DNA of 64,000 bases from Pseudobythopirellula maris. GTDB taxonomy: Bacteria; Planctomycetota; Planctomycetia; Pirellulales; Lacipirellulaceae. How positions within the stretch are numbered: position 1 is the first letter of the stretch; the number at the start of each line of letters is the position of its first letter. The translations under genes were made by a program, and so were the position numbers. The stretch spans positions 1,218,279-1,282,278 of the forward strand of contig NZ_SJPQ01000002.1 of assembly GCF_007859945.1 (NCBI RefSeq), read 5' to 3'. Of the stretch, positions 52,114 through 62,469 are shown piece by piece. Under the pieces are notes generated by a model, which saw only the letters and a list, made by a program, of their open reading frames with translations, had not been told where the DNA came from and did not search any database.

Positions 52114-53838
52114 CTACACCTCAAACCGGCACGCCTGCGCGTGCATCGCCAGGGCGTAGTCTTGGTTGACCCACGACGCGACCCACTGCGAGGTGGAAAA
52201 CGACTGCGGCGCCAGACGCTGCAGGATGTCGCGCATCAGCCAGTAGCCCATCCGGCTGCGCGTGAAGAAGTCGAGCGCCTCGCGTCGCCAATAGAGCTTG
52301 TAAAAGTGCTGGGCCGTCTTGCGGTGGTAAGGCTCCCAGCGCGGAGAAATGAATTTTAAAGAGATATAGAGACTACCGACCGCCGAGAGAGTGAGCGCTC
52401 CTATAATGACGAGCACGTCATTAACATGCTGACGATATTTTTCAGCGATCGTCACTGCGATCGCGATGGACATCGCAATGCTAATTGTCCAGACCGCGAT
52501 ATGGACTGCCCAGAAAATCAGATTGGAGAAATTCCAGATCACCCCCCGGCTGGTCGCGCCCATCTTGCTCTCACAACGGGAGAGCATCTCGCGCAGCGGG
52601 TTCACCCAGCGGCGTGACTCGGGCTCCTCCATCTCCTCGGCGCCCTGACGCTGGGCGACCTCGTTGCCGACCCAGTTCCACAGCGCGAAGAACGCCCGCG
52701 AGGGGTCGTCGCCTTCCTTCAAGGGGAACGCCGCCATCAGCCGGTCGGGGTCGGCGAGCAGGGCGAGCTGCCGTTCAACCACGGCGTGGTCGCACACGGG
52801 GAAGGGAGTCGTGAAGAAGGTCTCGAGTGCGGCGTCGAGCGACTGACGCAGCGCGTCGCCCGCGACGAAGGAGTCTCGCTGATGGAGGTATTGCACCACG
52901 ACCATCAGCAGTTCGAAGTCGTACTCCAACCACGGCGGCGCCGACGCGAAGTTGGCCTCGATCGAATCGAGCGTCTTCAGAGCCCAGTCGGCCGTGGCCG
53001 GGTCGCGGCTCCACAGGGCCGACCGCGCGACGCGGATGCCGAAGGCGATCTTGTTCCCCTCGGCGGCGCCGCGCAGGTTGGCCGCGCAGCGCTCCAGGGT
53101 TTGGACGAACAGGCCCGGCGCGTGCTGGCCTTCGTTGACGCTGCGCAGCAACGTCTCCCAGGCCGCCTCGGTCAGAGGGTAGAAGCGGTCGTCGCCGGTC
53201 GCCTCGGAAACCGCGACTAGCAATTCGACAAGCGACGCATCGGCGTGGGCGGCGGCCAAGTAGCTCTGCAGCAGGTTGTACAAGCCGTGGTCGTGGTGGT
53301 GCTCGCGCAGCCCCGCCAGCAACCATTGGGGGTAACGCAGCGGCTTGTTGGGCTCGCACAGGTCGGCGAGTGTGGCCAGGGCGAAGTAATCGTACGGCGA
53401 TTTCGCCTTCTTAGCCGCGAGCTCCTGGTACACCGCCCTGGGCGACTCGCTGCGGAGCCGCTCGGCGAGCGGCTTCTCGGCGGGCTTGCTGCGCGTGGAC
53501 GCGGAGCCATCGGCCGCGCCGCGGTTCTCGCCCGGCCGGTCGGCCGCCGCGGCCGACCACGCCCGGCTGCTCGTCTCGAACGCCTCGCGGTCGTGATCGG
53601 TTTGGGTCCCGTAACGCAACTGGTTGTCGAGCCGCTCGTACGCCGCGCGGATCTGCTGGAACTCCTCGGGCGCCTTTTCCGGCTTGTAGCGGCGGATCAG
53701 CCGGTTGTAGCTGCGCTTGAGGTCCTTCTGATCAAAGCCCTCGGCGAGCCCAAAGAAACCGAGCGGGTCGTGCGGCAACAAGTCCCAATGGGGTTCGGGC
53801 TCCGGGGCGCCTGGGGGTTCGCTGTCGGATTCAGTCAC
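52114..53838 (-). CDS. J-like domain protein with membrane segments, HscC partner candidate
   Basis: A 574-residue protein starting at GTG. Residues about 22-75 resemble a J domain (DPLGFFGLAEGFDQKDLKRSYNRLIRRY, IRAAYERLDNQLRYG), but the HPD tripeptide is replaced by KPEK (RYKPEKAPEEF). The middle is a long helical region. Near residues 450-505 two hydrophobic helices occur (VHIAVWTISIAMSIAIAVTIA, VLVIIGALTLSAVGSLYI). The gene ends a three-gene operon with an Hsp70, each gene overlapping the next by 8 bases. E. coli HscC also pairs with neighbouring membrane-bound J-like proteins (DjlB/DjlC), so an analogous role is likely, though loss of HPD makes Hsp70 stimulation doubtful. Confidence 0.78.
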   Translation of the reverse strand: MTESDSEPPGAPEPEPHWDLLPHDPLGFFGLAEGFDQKDLKRSYNRLIRRYKPEKAPEEFQQIRAAYERLDNQLRYGTQTDHDREAFETSSRAWSAAAADRPGENRGAADGSASTRSKPAEKPLAERLRSESPRAVYQELAAKKAKSPYDYFALATLADLCEPNKPLRYPQWLLAGLREHHHDHGLYNLLQSYLAAAHADASLVELLVAVSEATGDDRFYPLTEAAWETLLRSVNEGQHAPGLFVQTLERCAANLRGAAEGNKIAFGIRVARSALWSRDPATADWALKTLDSIEANFASAPPWLEYDFELLMVVVQYLHQRDSFVAGDALRQSLDAALETFFTTPFPVCDHAVVERQLALLADPDRLMAAFPLKEGDDPSRAFFALWNWVGNEVAQRQGAEEMEEPESRRWVNPLREMLSRCESKMGATSRGVIWNFSNLIFWAVHIAVWTISIAMSIAIAVTIAEKYRQHVNDVLVIIGALTLSAVGSLYISLKFISPRWEPYHRKTAQHFYKLYWRREALDFFTRSRMGYWLMRDILQRLAPQSFSTSQWVASWVNQDYALAMHAQACRFEV

Positions 53839-54598
53839 CGCTGTTCCCCGTGGTTCGGATGATCACCCTGATGACGGTGGCGGCGATGATCCACCAGAAC
53901 CAACCACCCCCCCAGCCGAACGACCAATCGCCGGAGGCCTGCGGCTGCGAGATCGACGCCGCCGTGTCGCCCGGGCTGGCGCGGTTCCAACCGCTCGACT
54001 TCTGCCTCAGCAGCGTGTCGAACCAGACCGTCTCGAGGGCGTAGAGCCCGGGGGTCTCTTTTTGCAGGAGCCGGATCATGCGGTGGGCCCGCTTGCGGAG
54101 CTTCTTGTCGCGCAGCGAGGCGACGATCTGCTCACGCACTTCGGTGGTCTCGCGCGGCGAACCGGCGAGCACCTTTTTGAGCGCCGAGAAAAAATCACCG
54201 TCGAAATCGGGGTTGCCGGCAAGGGCGGGCAGGCGGCTTCGGTTGTGGGCCACCGTGGCGATGCGATCGGCCGCCGTGCGGATCTCGGGCGTGGCGACCC
54301 AAGAGAGCTTTTCGACCCGCTTGAGGATCTCCTCGGGGGGGGCTTTCCAGCACGCCTTGCGGAGCTCGGCCAGTTCCTTGAGCAGCCGCTCACGGTCGGG
54401 CGCCTCGGCCGGGCGGTTTGGCGCCAGGGCCGCTTGCTGGGCGCCGCGGGGCGTTTCAATCTGCAACGCCGTGCGGCGTGCGGCGACGATCGCCTCGGAC
54501 TCTTGCATCGGGTTCATCGCCAAGGCGCGCAGCACATAGCGCCCCACACGCTTGCGGCGTTCGGCGTCGGCCGGCGGCGGGGCGGGCGCCTCAGCCAT
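53831..54598 (-). CDS. Tail-anchored protein of the HscC operon, unknown function
   Basis: A 255-residue protein. The bulk is charged and helical ([40 protein letters not shown]). The C-terminus has one hydrophobic segment, [19 protein letters not shown], with a very short tail, so it is probably C-terminally anchored in the membrane. It overlaps the Hsp70 gene before it and the J-like gene after it by 8 bases each. No domain is recognised. The strict coupling suggests a shared complex. Confidence 0.75.
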   Translation of the reverse strand: MAEAPAPPPADAERRKRVGRYVLRALAMNPMQESEAIVAARRTALQIETPRGAQQAALAPNRPAEAPDRERLLKELAELRKACWKAPPEEILKRVEKLSWVATPEIRTAADRIATVAHNRSRLPALAGNPDFDGDFFSALKKVLAGSPRETTEVREQIVASLRDKKLRKRAHRMIRLLQKETPGLYALETVWFDTLLRQKSSGWNRASPGDTAASISQPQASGDWSFGWGGGWFWWIIAATVIRVIIRTTGNSGD

Positions 54599-56336
54599 CG
54601 GCGGCCTCTTCGCTCGGTGGGTCGATGCCCAGCATCGACAAGACTTGCAACAAGGCCTGCTCGGCGCCCTCGACCAGCTCGCGGTCGGAGCTGTTGAGCG
54701 CCGCCTCGAACCCGTCGATCGCCTGCTCCAGGGCGTCGCGCTGGAAGGGACTCACCTCGCCGACGACCCGCTCGCTGAGCCTCAGCAGCCGCTGCTTGGC
54801 CATGTCCTCGCGTGGGTAGTACTTCAGCGCCTGGAGCCGTGCGAGCGCCTCACGCTGCTCCTCTTCCGACAGGTCCGAGCTGTGCTGCGTGAGCACCGTG
54901 CGGAACTTCTGGTCGGACCCGGCGGGGTAGGCCTCGACCTCGAGGATGCCGTTCAGGTCGTACGAGAAACGGATGTAGACCGTTTGCCCCGGCGGGCCGG
55001 CGGGGATGCCGGTCACCTCCAGCTCGCCTAGCAGCAGGTTCTGTTCGACCTTGCGATGGTCGCCCTGGAAGACCTTGATCCGCATCTCGCGCTGGTTCGG
55101 CGCCACCGTGGCGAACGGCTCCTCGCGCGAGACGGGGATCGTGGTGTTGCGGTGCAGGATGGGGGTGAAGTAGCCGTCGCGCACCTGGCCGCCGAGCTCC
55201 TTGACCGTTTCGATGCCGAGCGTGTACGGGCAGACGTCGGTCATCACCATGTCGTCGACCGCCCGGTCGTCGGCGATGAGAGCCGCCTGCACGGCGGCGC
55301 CGAGGCAGACGACCTGGTCGGGGTCGTGCTCGCACTGCGGCTCGTGTCCCAGCAACTGGGCCACGTGGTCGCGGAGCGCCGGCATGCGGGTGGCGCCGCC
55401 GACGAGGATCACGTCGTCGACCTGCGTGGCCTCGTGGCGGCCGTCGCGCAGCGCGCGGTTGATCGAAACGGCGAGCCGGTCGAGCAGCGGCCGAACCGCT
55501 TTGGCGAACGCCTTCCGGTCGATGCGCACGGTTTTGGCGTCGTCGGCCACGAGTCCCGACTCGTCGGGCAGCGCCACGCGGGCCTGCTCGGCCGAGGCGA
55601 GTTCGCGCTTGGCGGCCTCGCACTGCTGACGCAGCCGGGCGACTTGCAGCGGCCGCTGCAGTTCGGCCGTTTCGAGCCGCAAGCCTTGGGTCTTGAGCAA
55701 CTCGGCGACCAGCCGGTCGGTGAAGTCTTCGCCGCCGAGCATGCTCTCGCCGGCGGTCGAGATGATCTCGAGCGTCCCTTCGAACACCTCCATGAGCGTC
55801 ACGTCGAACGTGCCGCCCCCCAGGTCGATCACGAGCAGGGTCTTCTCGGCCTGCCGGTCGTGGAAGCCGTACATCAGGGCGGCGGCGGTCGGCTCGTTCA
55901 CCACGCGGCGAACGTGCAGCCCGGCCAGCTCGCCCGCCTGGCGGGTGGCCCGCCGCTGGGCGTCGTTGAAGTAGGCCGGCACGGTGATCACCGCGTCGGT
56001 CACCCGGCCGTCGATTTCTTTCTGGGCGTCGTCGCGGAGCGACGCGAGGACGAGGCTCGACAAGTCGACCGCCGAGAAGCGGTGGCCCGGCAGCTCGATC
56101 GTTTGGTCGGTCCCCATCAGCCGCTTGAAGCACGAGGCGCAGCGCTCCGGCCGAGTGACGCGCAGCTCCCTGGCGGCGGCGCCGACCACGATGCTGCCAT
56201 CCTCCAGCACGCCGACCACCGACGGGGTGAGGTAATCGCCGACCGAGTTGCTCACCAGTCTTGGCTTGCCATCCTCGAAAACGGCGCACAACGAGTTGGT
56301 GGTGCCTAGATCGATTCCCAGGATCGGTGCGGTCAC
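54591..56336 (-). CDS. hscC: Hsp70-family chaperone, HscC-type
   Basis: A 581-residue protein starting at GTG. The actin-like ATPase motifs are intact: [57 protein letters not shown] and [12 protein letters not shown]. The substrate-binding beta domain follows ([30 protein letters not shown]). At under 600 residues with a short lid, it matches HscC (Hsc62) rather than DnaK (about 640). It leads the operon with a tail-anchored protein and a J-like protein. Confidence 0.9.
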   Translation of the reverse strand: MTAPILGIDLGTTNSLCAVFEDGKPRLVSNSVGDYLTPSVVGVLEDGSIVVGAAARELRVTRPERCASCFKRLMGTDQTIELPGHRFSAVDLSSLVLASLRDDAQKEIDGRVTDAVITVPAYFNDAQRRATRQAGELAGLHVRRVVNEPTAAALMYGFHDRQAEKTLLVIDLGGGTFDVTLMEVFEGTLEIISTAGESMLGGEDFTDRLVAELLKTQGLRLETAELQRPLQVARLRQQCEAAKRELASAEQARVALPDESGLVADDAKTVRIDRKAFAKAVRPLLDRLAVSINRALRDGRHEATQVDDVILVGGATRMPALRDHVAQLLGHEPQCEHDPDQVVCLGAAVQAALIADDRAVDDMVMTDVCPYTLGIETVKELGGQVRDGYFTPILHRNTTIPVSREEPFATVAPNQREMRIKVFQGDHRKVEQNLLLGELEVTGIPAGPPGQTVYIRFSYDLNGILEVEAYPAGSDQKFRTVLTQHSSDLSEEEQREALARLQALKYYPREDMAKQRLLRLSERVVGEVSPFQRDALEQAIDGFEAALNSSDRELVEGAEQALLQVLSMLGIDPPSEEAADG

Positions 56337-56756
56337 GCGTAATGTGGCTCGGTTAGGCGGTCAGTGGGAGATCCAAGAATCCCCCTATCGATAGGAGGCC
56401 CCTTCGTCAGAGGCCCTGGGATACTTAAAAGACCCCCATCGTAACTAGCGGTTCGCCGGCCAGACAAGTCGAGCCCCCACCGATCGCAGGGTGGCGCTGA
56501 GGCGAGCGGAATCGGCTACGGGGCGACCAGCGAGGCAGCTTCACGTACGGCTTGGAGGAAGAGGGTAGGTGAAAACCCCCAATCGGCGGTCTCAAACGAG
56601 CGATATTTGCCCCCTCAGGGGCGTGGCACACCAATCGCGTAGATAGCCATTGTCGGTACGCACGGGTGCTGGAACTGGCTGTCTGGCCAAACGACGCTCC
56701 GCCCCGAGCAAGCCATCCCTTAACACACAACCGCATGCCCAGCGAGGAGCTCCGCC
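56337..56756. other. Divergent intergenic region, 420 bp
   Basis: The gap between the divergent hscC and DUF892 genes holds a perfect 12-bp palindrome CCTATCGATAGG at 56384-56395, about 50 bases upstream of the hscC start, which could be a binding site. The rest shows no gene; short open frames are not convincing. Confidence 0.45.
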
Positions 56757-57251
56757 ATGAAACTCGATTCCTTCGAAAAGCTGTACGTTCACGAACTCAA
56801 AGACCTCTACAGCGCCGAGTCGCAGCTCATCGAGGCCCTGCCGAAGATGGCCGAGGCCGCCAGCGACGCCGCGCTTGGCAAGGCGTTTGAGCACCACTTG
56901 GAGCAGACCAGGGGCCAGCAGAAGCGGCTCGAGAAGATCTTCGAGGGGCTGGAGTACGAGCCGGGCGGTCACAAGTGCGCCGCGATGGAGGGGCTCATCC
57001 ATGAGGGCGAGGACGCGATCGGCATCGACGCCGACGATCAGATCCGTGACGCGGCGCTGATCGCCGCCGCCCAGCGCGTCGAGCACTACGAGATGGCCGG
57101 CTATGGTTCGGCCTGCGCTTTCGCCGAGAAGCTCGGCCGATTCGACGACGCCGACCTCTTGCGCGAGACGCTCGACGAAGAAGGCTGCGCCGATCGCAAG
57201 CTCACGACGATCGCCTCGCGGTCGGTGAATTTCAAAGCGCTCGTGAGCTAG
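56757..57251 (+). CDS. Ferritin-like DUF892 protein (YciE/YciF family)
   Basis: A 164-residue four-helix protein. LYVHELKDLYSAESQLIEALPKM is the family signature with the metal-binding Glu residues, and AAAQRVEHYEMAGYGSACAFAEKLG gives the second Glu/His pair. YciE/YciF proteins are stress-induced, ferritin-like di-metal proteins of uncertain role. AGGAG lies before the ATG. A DUF3309 gene and a small Cys-rich gene follow, a grouping typical of general-stress genes. Confidence 0.92.
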   Translation: MKLDSFEKLYVHELKDLYSAESQLIEALPKMAEAASDAALGKAFEHHLEQTRGQQKRLEKIFEGLEYEPGGHKCAAMEGLIHEGEDAIGIDADDQIRDAALIAAAQRVEHYEMAGYGSACAFAEKLGRFDDADLLRETLDEEGCADRKLTTIASRSVNFKALVS

Positions 57252-57332
57252 CGCCTTGTGAGTTGAAGTCAGCGGCGCACCGATACGACCCGTTTTCAAT
57301 CACCACCACCCTGAGAAGAAGGCGAGGCCGCC

Positions 57333-57494
57333 ATGTCCCCGCTCGGACTGCTGCTGTTGATCGTCGTCGTTTTGCTGCTCCTGGGCGCACTGCCCGCCTG
57401 GCCGCACGCCCGCAACTGGGGCTACGGGCCGAGCGGCGGACTCGGCTTGGTGCTCGTCATTGTCCTGGTGTTGGTGCTTCTGCAGCGTGTGTGA
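57333..57494 (+). CDS. Small hydrophobic DUF3309-type protein
   Basis: A 53-residue protein with two hydrophobic segments (GLLLLIVVVLLLLGALPAW and LGLVLVIVLVLVLLQRV) separated by PHARNWGYGPSGG. This is the DUF3309 pattern (LPAWP...WGY.PSGGLG). It is a small membrane protein of unknown role, often near stress genes. It lies 81 bases after the DUF892 gene. Confidence 0.85.
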   Translation: MSPLGLLLLIVVVLLLLGALPAWPHARNWGYGPSGGLGLVLVIVLVLVLLQRV

Positions 57495-57546
57495 CACACG
57501 ATGCATTCGATGTTTATTCATAACCCAAGTGATGAAGGAGAAAGCG

Positions 57547-57783
57547 ATGGACTCCACGGCAACCGACCAATGGGGGCCTTGCAAGACCTGCGAATGGTGG
57601 CAGATCGAGCCCACCGCCGCTGAGGAGAACCTCACCGTGGGCGTTTGCATCGAGAAGCAGTTGCAACCGCTCCTCTTGCGGGTGAGCGGCCAGAGCGGCT
57701 GCAACCATCACCATGAGGGCGAGCCGCAGCGCGAGGAAGGGTCGTCCGAGAACCCGCCGTCGCCAAGCGTGGTGGGTTCCTGA
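57547..57783 (+). CDS. Small Cys-containing protein of unknown function
   Basis: A 78-residue protein. WGPCKTCEWWQ at the N-terminus has a CxxC pair, VGVCIEK a third Cys, and SGCNHHHEG a fourth Cys followed by three His, so a metal site is plausible. The tail is polar (PSPSVVG). AAGGAG six bases before the ATG at 57547 supports this start over the ATG at 57532. It follows the DUF3309 gene by 52 bases. Confidence 0.65.
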   Translation: MDSTATDQWGPCKTCEWWQIEPTAAEENLTVGVCIEKQLQPLLLRVSGQSGCNHHHEGEPQREEGSSENPPSPSVVGS

Positions 57784-57815
57784 GAAACCCGCGCATCGCC
57801 TACCGAAACACCGGG

Positions 57816-59735
<1,920 letters not shown>

Positions 59736-60147
59736 GTCATGCGTTACTGGTCGTCGCGGGCGTGGTTCGCTCAATACATACCCACACCGCTGAGGCGTAG
59801 GTCACACCGTTAGAGCGGTTTGCTCATAGGTGTAGACGCTCGGCTCGCGATCGGCGTCATGGCTTCGTCAGCCTGCATCGACAATGCACCGCATTGCCTG
59901 CTTCGGCTTCCTCGCCACGCCGCCAATCGCTTCCCCGCTCGTCCACACCAATTCGAAAAACGCTCTAATCGCGGCGAGCCGCCTATCGCCGTAGATCGGG
60001 CTTCGGTCTCACACGTGTGGGGGAGATAGAAAAAAGTGTGGTCCTGACGGTCCCAAGGACCGCTGTTGTGGGAAGCCGAGAGACCCACCCGCTGGGCTGC
60101 GGCAGACCGAACCAATGGAGGCGCTCAGAACCCCGCGCGCCAGAATG
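59736..60147. other. Intergenic region upstream of the kinase gene
   Basis: This 412-bp stretch separates the kinase gene from the end of the sigma factor's terminator. No convincing gene or motif was found in it. Confidence 0.4.
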
Positions 60148-60182
60148 AAAAAAAGAGGCCGGGCGGTTGGCCGCCCGGCCTC
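60148..60182 (-). terminator. Rho-independent terminator of the sigma factor gene
   Basis: On the minus strand, GAGGCCGGGCGG, a 4-base loop and CCGCCCGGCCTC form a perfect 12-bp stem immediately followed by seven T's (A's at 60148-60154 on the plus strand). It begins 30 bases after the stop codon of the sigma gene. This is the clearest intrinsic terminator in the window. Confidence 0.9.
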
Positions 60183-60212
60183 TAGGTGTTGATCGAATTG
60201 GTCGATTCGCGA

Positions 60213-61877
60213 TCAGATATCGAGCGCGACCTTCTCGGCCTTGGCCGCGGCGCGAAGCTTCGTGAGCGCCCGGGCCTCGATCTGTCGGATCCGTTCCTTG
60301 GTGACGCCGAGCTCGGCGCCGACCTCTTTCAAGGTGAGCGGCTCGCGGCTGTGGTCGAGGCCGAACCGCGAGATCACGATCTTCTGCTCGCGCTCGTCGA
60401 GGCGGCGCAGCATACGCTCGATGTGCCGCTCGCGGTCCTTCTGGGCCGCCTCGCGGATCGCCGGGTTGGCGCGGTGCTCCTCGGTCGCGGCGAACAGCTC
60501 GTCGTGGCTCGTGCGGAAGCGGTCCTTGTGCTTGTACTCGCCCGGGATCGTGCGGGCGAAGTTCTTCATGATCGCCCACGTGGCGTACGTGCTGAACTTG
60601 TTGCCGCGGGCGAAGTCGAACTTCTCGATCGCACGCATCAGCGACACGTTGCCGTCGCTCACGAGTTCGAAGAAGCTCTGCTCGGGCGTCAGGTGCCGCT
60701 TGGCGATCGACACCACGAGGCGCAGGTTGGCCCGCGAGATGGCGTTCTTGGTCTCGACGGCCTGGGCGTGCAGCGACTCGATCTCGTCCATCAGCGAGGC
60801 CTTCGGCCGGCTCGGGTCGAGCTCGTCGCGGAGCTTGGCGGCCTTGTGCTTCAGGTAGTTGTACTTGCGGAAGATGTGCTGCTCCTGCTCACGCGTGAGC
60901 AGCGGCACCTCGTACAAGCTGGCCAAGTAAGCCGGCAGGTCGGCCGGGCGGCGGCTCTTGCGCGGCGTGGTCTCGGGCTCGGGCATCGGGCCGAGGCAAG
61001 CCTTGTCGGCCCCCTTGCGCGTGAAGCGCGGGTTCGGCATGTAGTCGAGCGGCAGCTCCATGATCGTCTGGGCGCGACGCTCGTTGATCACGCGGTAGAT
61101 CGTGGTCTTGGTGCGGTCGTACTCCTTCATCAGCCGCTCGACCGACACGCCGCGGTCGTGCTCCTCGTAGATGCGCTGCTTCTGCGCCTCGGTGAGCGGG
61201 CCGTTGAGGTCCGGGAAGATCGCCAGCTCCGGGTTCTCCGCGTCGAACTGCTGGAGCGTGGCGCGCACCGTTTCGACGCTCCGCCCGGTCCGCTCGGCGA
61301 GCAGACGCGAAGCCTCGGTGCGGCTGCGGCCCTCGTCGGCGTGGCGGCGGGCGTGCTCCAGGAGCTCGCGGCGCTGCTCGTCGCTCAGCTGGCTGAACCG
61401 CGAGCCGCGGTCGACGCGCTCCTGGTTGTTGCGCACAAAACGATCCACGCTCGAACGGAGGAACCCGACACGCTTGCGGCCGTCGAACACCAATCGGCGG
61501 CTCACCAGGCCGAGCTCACGCCAGCGGCTGATCGTTTTGGTCGACACGTTGAATTGCTTGGCGAGCTGCTCGACGGTGAGCACCTGCTCGCCGACGGCTT
61601 CGACCGGCAGGTCGACAGCGTCCGACAGGTCCTCGACCAGCAGACGCAGGTCGTGCAGCAGCTCGAGCCCCAGCATCTTCTCACCGGTCTCGTCGTCGGG
61701 GCGGTAGCCGGTCACGCGGAACGCGACGTACTCGTAAGGGTACGACTTGCCCGGATCGATCTCGGCGATCAGCCGCTCGGTGGCGACGACCTGCTCGAGC
61801 TTCTTCTCGCGCGGCGCGTAACGCACCTGGTGGTCACGCAGGCGGTCGATCAGCGGGTTATGGTAAGCACGTTGCAT
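60213..61877 (-). CDS. Sigma-70-family factor with N-terminal helix-turn-helix extension
   Basis: A 554-residue sigma factor. Region 2 is clear (RANLRLVVSIAKRH, DGNVSLMRAIEKFDFARGNKFSTYATW), as are region 4 with LTLKEVGAELGVTKERIRQIE and the preceding QKIVISRFGLD. Region 1.2-like LPAYLASLYEVPLLTREQEQ is present too. In place of region 1.1 there is a long N-terminus: residues about 99-150 look like a MerR/excisionase-type helix-turn-helix (LTVEQLAKQFNVSTKTISRWRELGLV), followed by two further helical DNA-binding-like segments (RSRTEASRLLAERTGRSVETV, GVSVERLMKEYDRTKTTIYRV). Such long factors are known in planctomycetes. Whether it is the housekeeping or an alternative factor is open. A clear terminator follows. 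Confidence 0.9.
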   Translation of the reverse strand: MQRAYHNPLIDRLRDHQVRYAPREKKLEQVVATERLIAEIDPGKSYPYEYVAFRVTGYRPDDETGEKMLGLELLHDLRLLVEDLSDAVDLPVEAVGEQVLTVEQLAKQFNVSTKTISRWRELGLVSRRLVFDGRKRVGFLRSSVDRFVRNNQERVDRGSRFSQLSDEQRRELLEHARRHADEGRSRTEASRLLAERTGRSVETVRATLQQFDAENPELAIFPDLNGPLTEAQKQRIYEEHDRGVSVERLMKEYDRTKTTIYRVINERRAQTIMELPLDYMPNPRFTRKGADKACLGPMPEPETTPRKSRRPADLPAYLASLYEVPLLTREQEQHIFRKYNYLKHKAAKLRDELDPSRPKASLMDEIESLHAQAVETKNAISRANLRLVVSIAKRHLTPEQSFFELVSDGNVSLMRAIEKFDFARGNKFSTYATWAIMKNFARTIPGEYKHKDRFRTSHDELFAATEEHRANPAIREAAQKDRERHIERMLRRLDEREQKIVISRFGLDHSREPLTLKEVGAELGVTKERIRQIEARALTKLRAAAKAEKVALDI

Positions 61878-62469
61878 GATGGTGGTCGGCCTCTTCTCGG
61901 GCGCCCGCGGCGGGCTCGGTTTGCCTGATCTCTGTCGCGTCTCCCCCTTCGGCGGGCGATCGGGGCCTGGCGAGGCCTCGGTGATTCGCCTGCTAGGGAT
62001 TCGCTCCAGCGGCCGTAAGTCTTGGCCCCGCGTTTGGGCTGGCGTCGCTTAGGCTCGCACACGCTGCTACGTGTCTCGCCTCCGCGGGGCAACGCCCGCG
62101 GCGCCAGCATTCGGGGCCAATCGTCGGCTGCTAGTTGTACGCCAGTTAGTCGTTTTGGGTCGATACAAAGTTCGCGCCGCCATCGGCGCGACCGTCAGGG
62201 GCGGCCTTTCGGCATGATCCAATTCGACGCAAGTCATTATATGATAATGACATAGGACGAATTGCCGTACGGCGACAGTCGCGGAGAGCCGTAATTCTGG
62301 GATCCCTGCTCGAGCGGCTACACGCCGCCCGGTGGGCGGCAAAGGGCAAGCAAGAAAAGTGCGAACTTTTTTGGGCTGAATCGCGTCGCCCGTGCTGGAC
62401 GATTGATCCCCAAGCGGGCAATGGGCCCGATTCTCGACCGCTTATCTCGCCCCAGGCAAGGACGCCGCC
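61878..62469. other. Divergent intergenic region, 592 bp
   Basis: The gap upstream of the sigma factor and of the last secreted-protein gene. It holds a perfect inverted repeat at 62233-62251 and a GCCGCCC/GGGCGGC hairpin at 62324-62340. The part around 62215-62260 is AT-rich and is the likely promoter zone. No gene is supported. Confidence 0.5.
62233..62251. promoter_or_regulatory. Perfect inverted repeat, possible operator
   Basis: GTCATTAT-ATG-ATAATGAC is an 8-bp perfect dyad with a 3-base spacer in an AT-rich spot of the divergent promoter region. Its symmetry resembles a dimeric regulator's site. No cognate regulator is known. Confidence 0.45.

Noticed and set aside
62146-62421. 91-residue minus-strand frame in the sigma factor's upstream region
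   Set aside because: No hydrophobic or motif pattern, no ribosome-binding site, and it crosses the inverted repeat and the hairpin.
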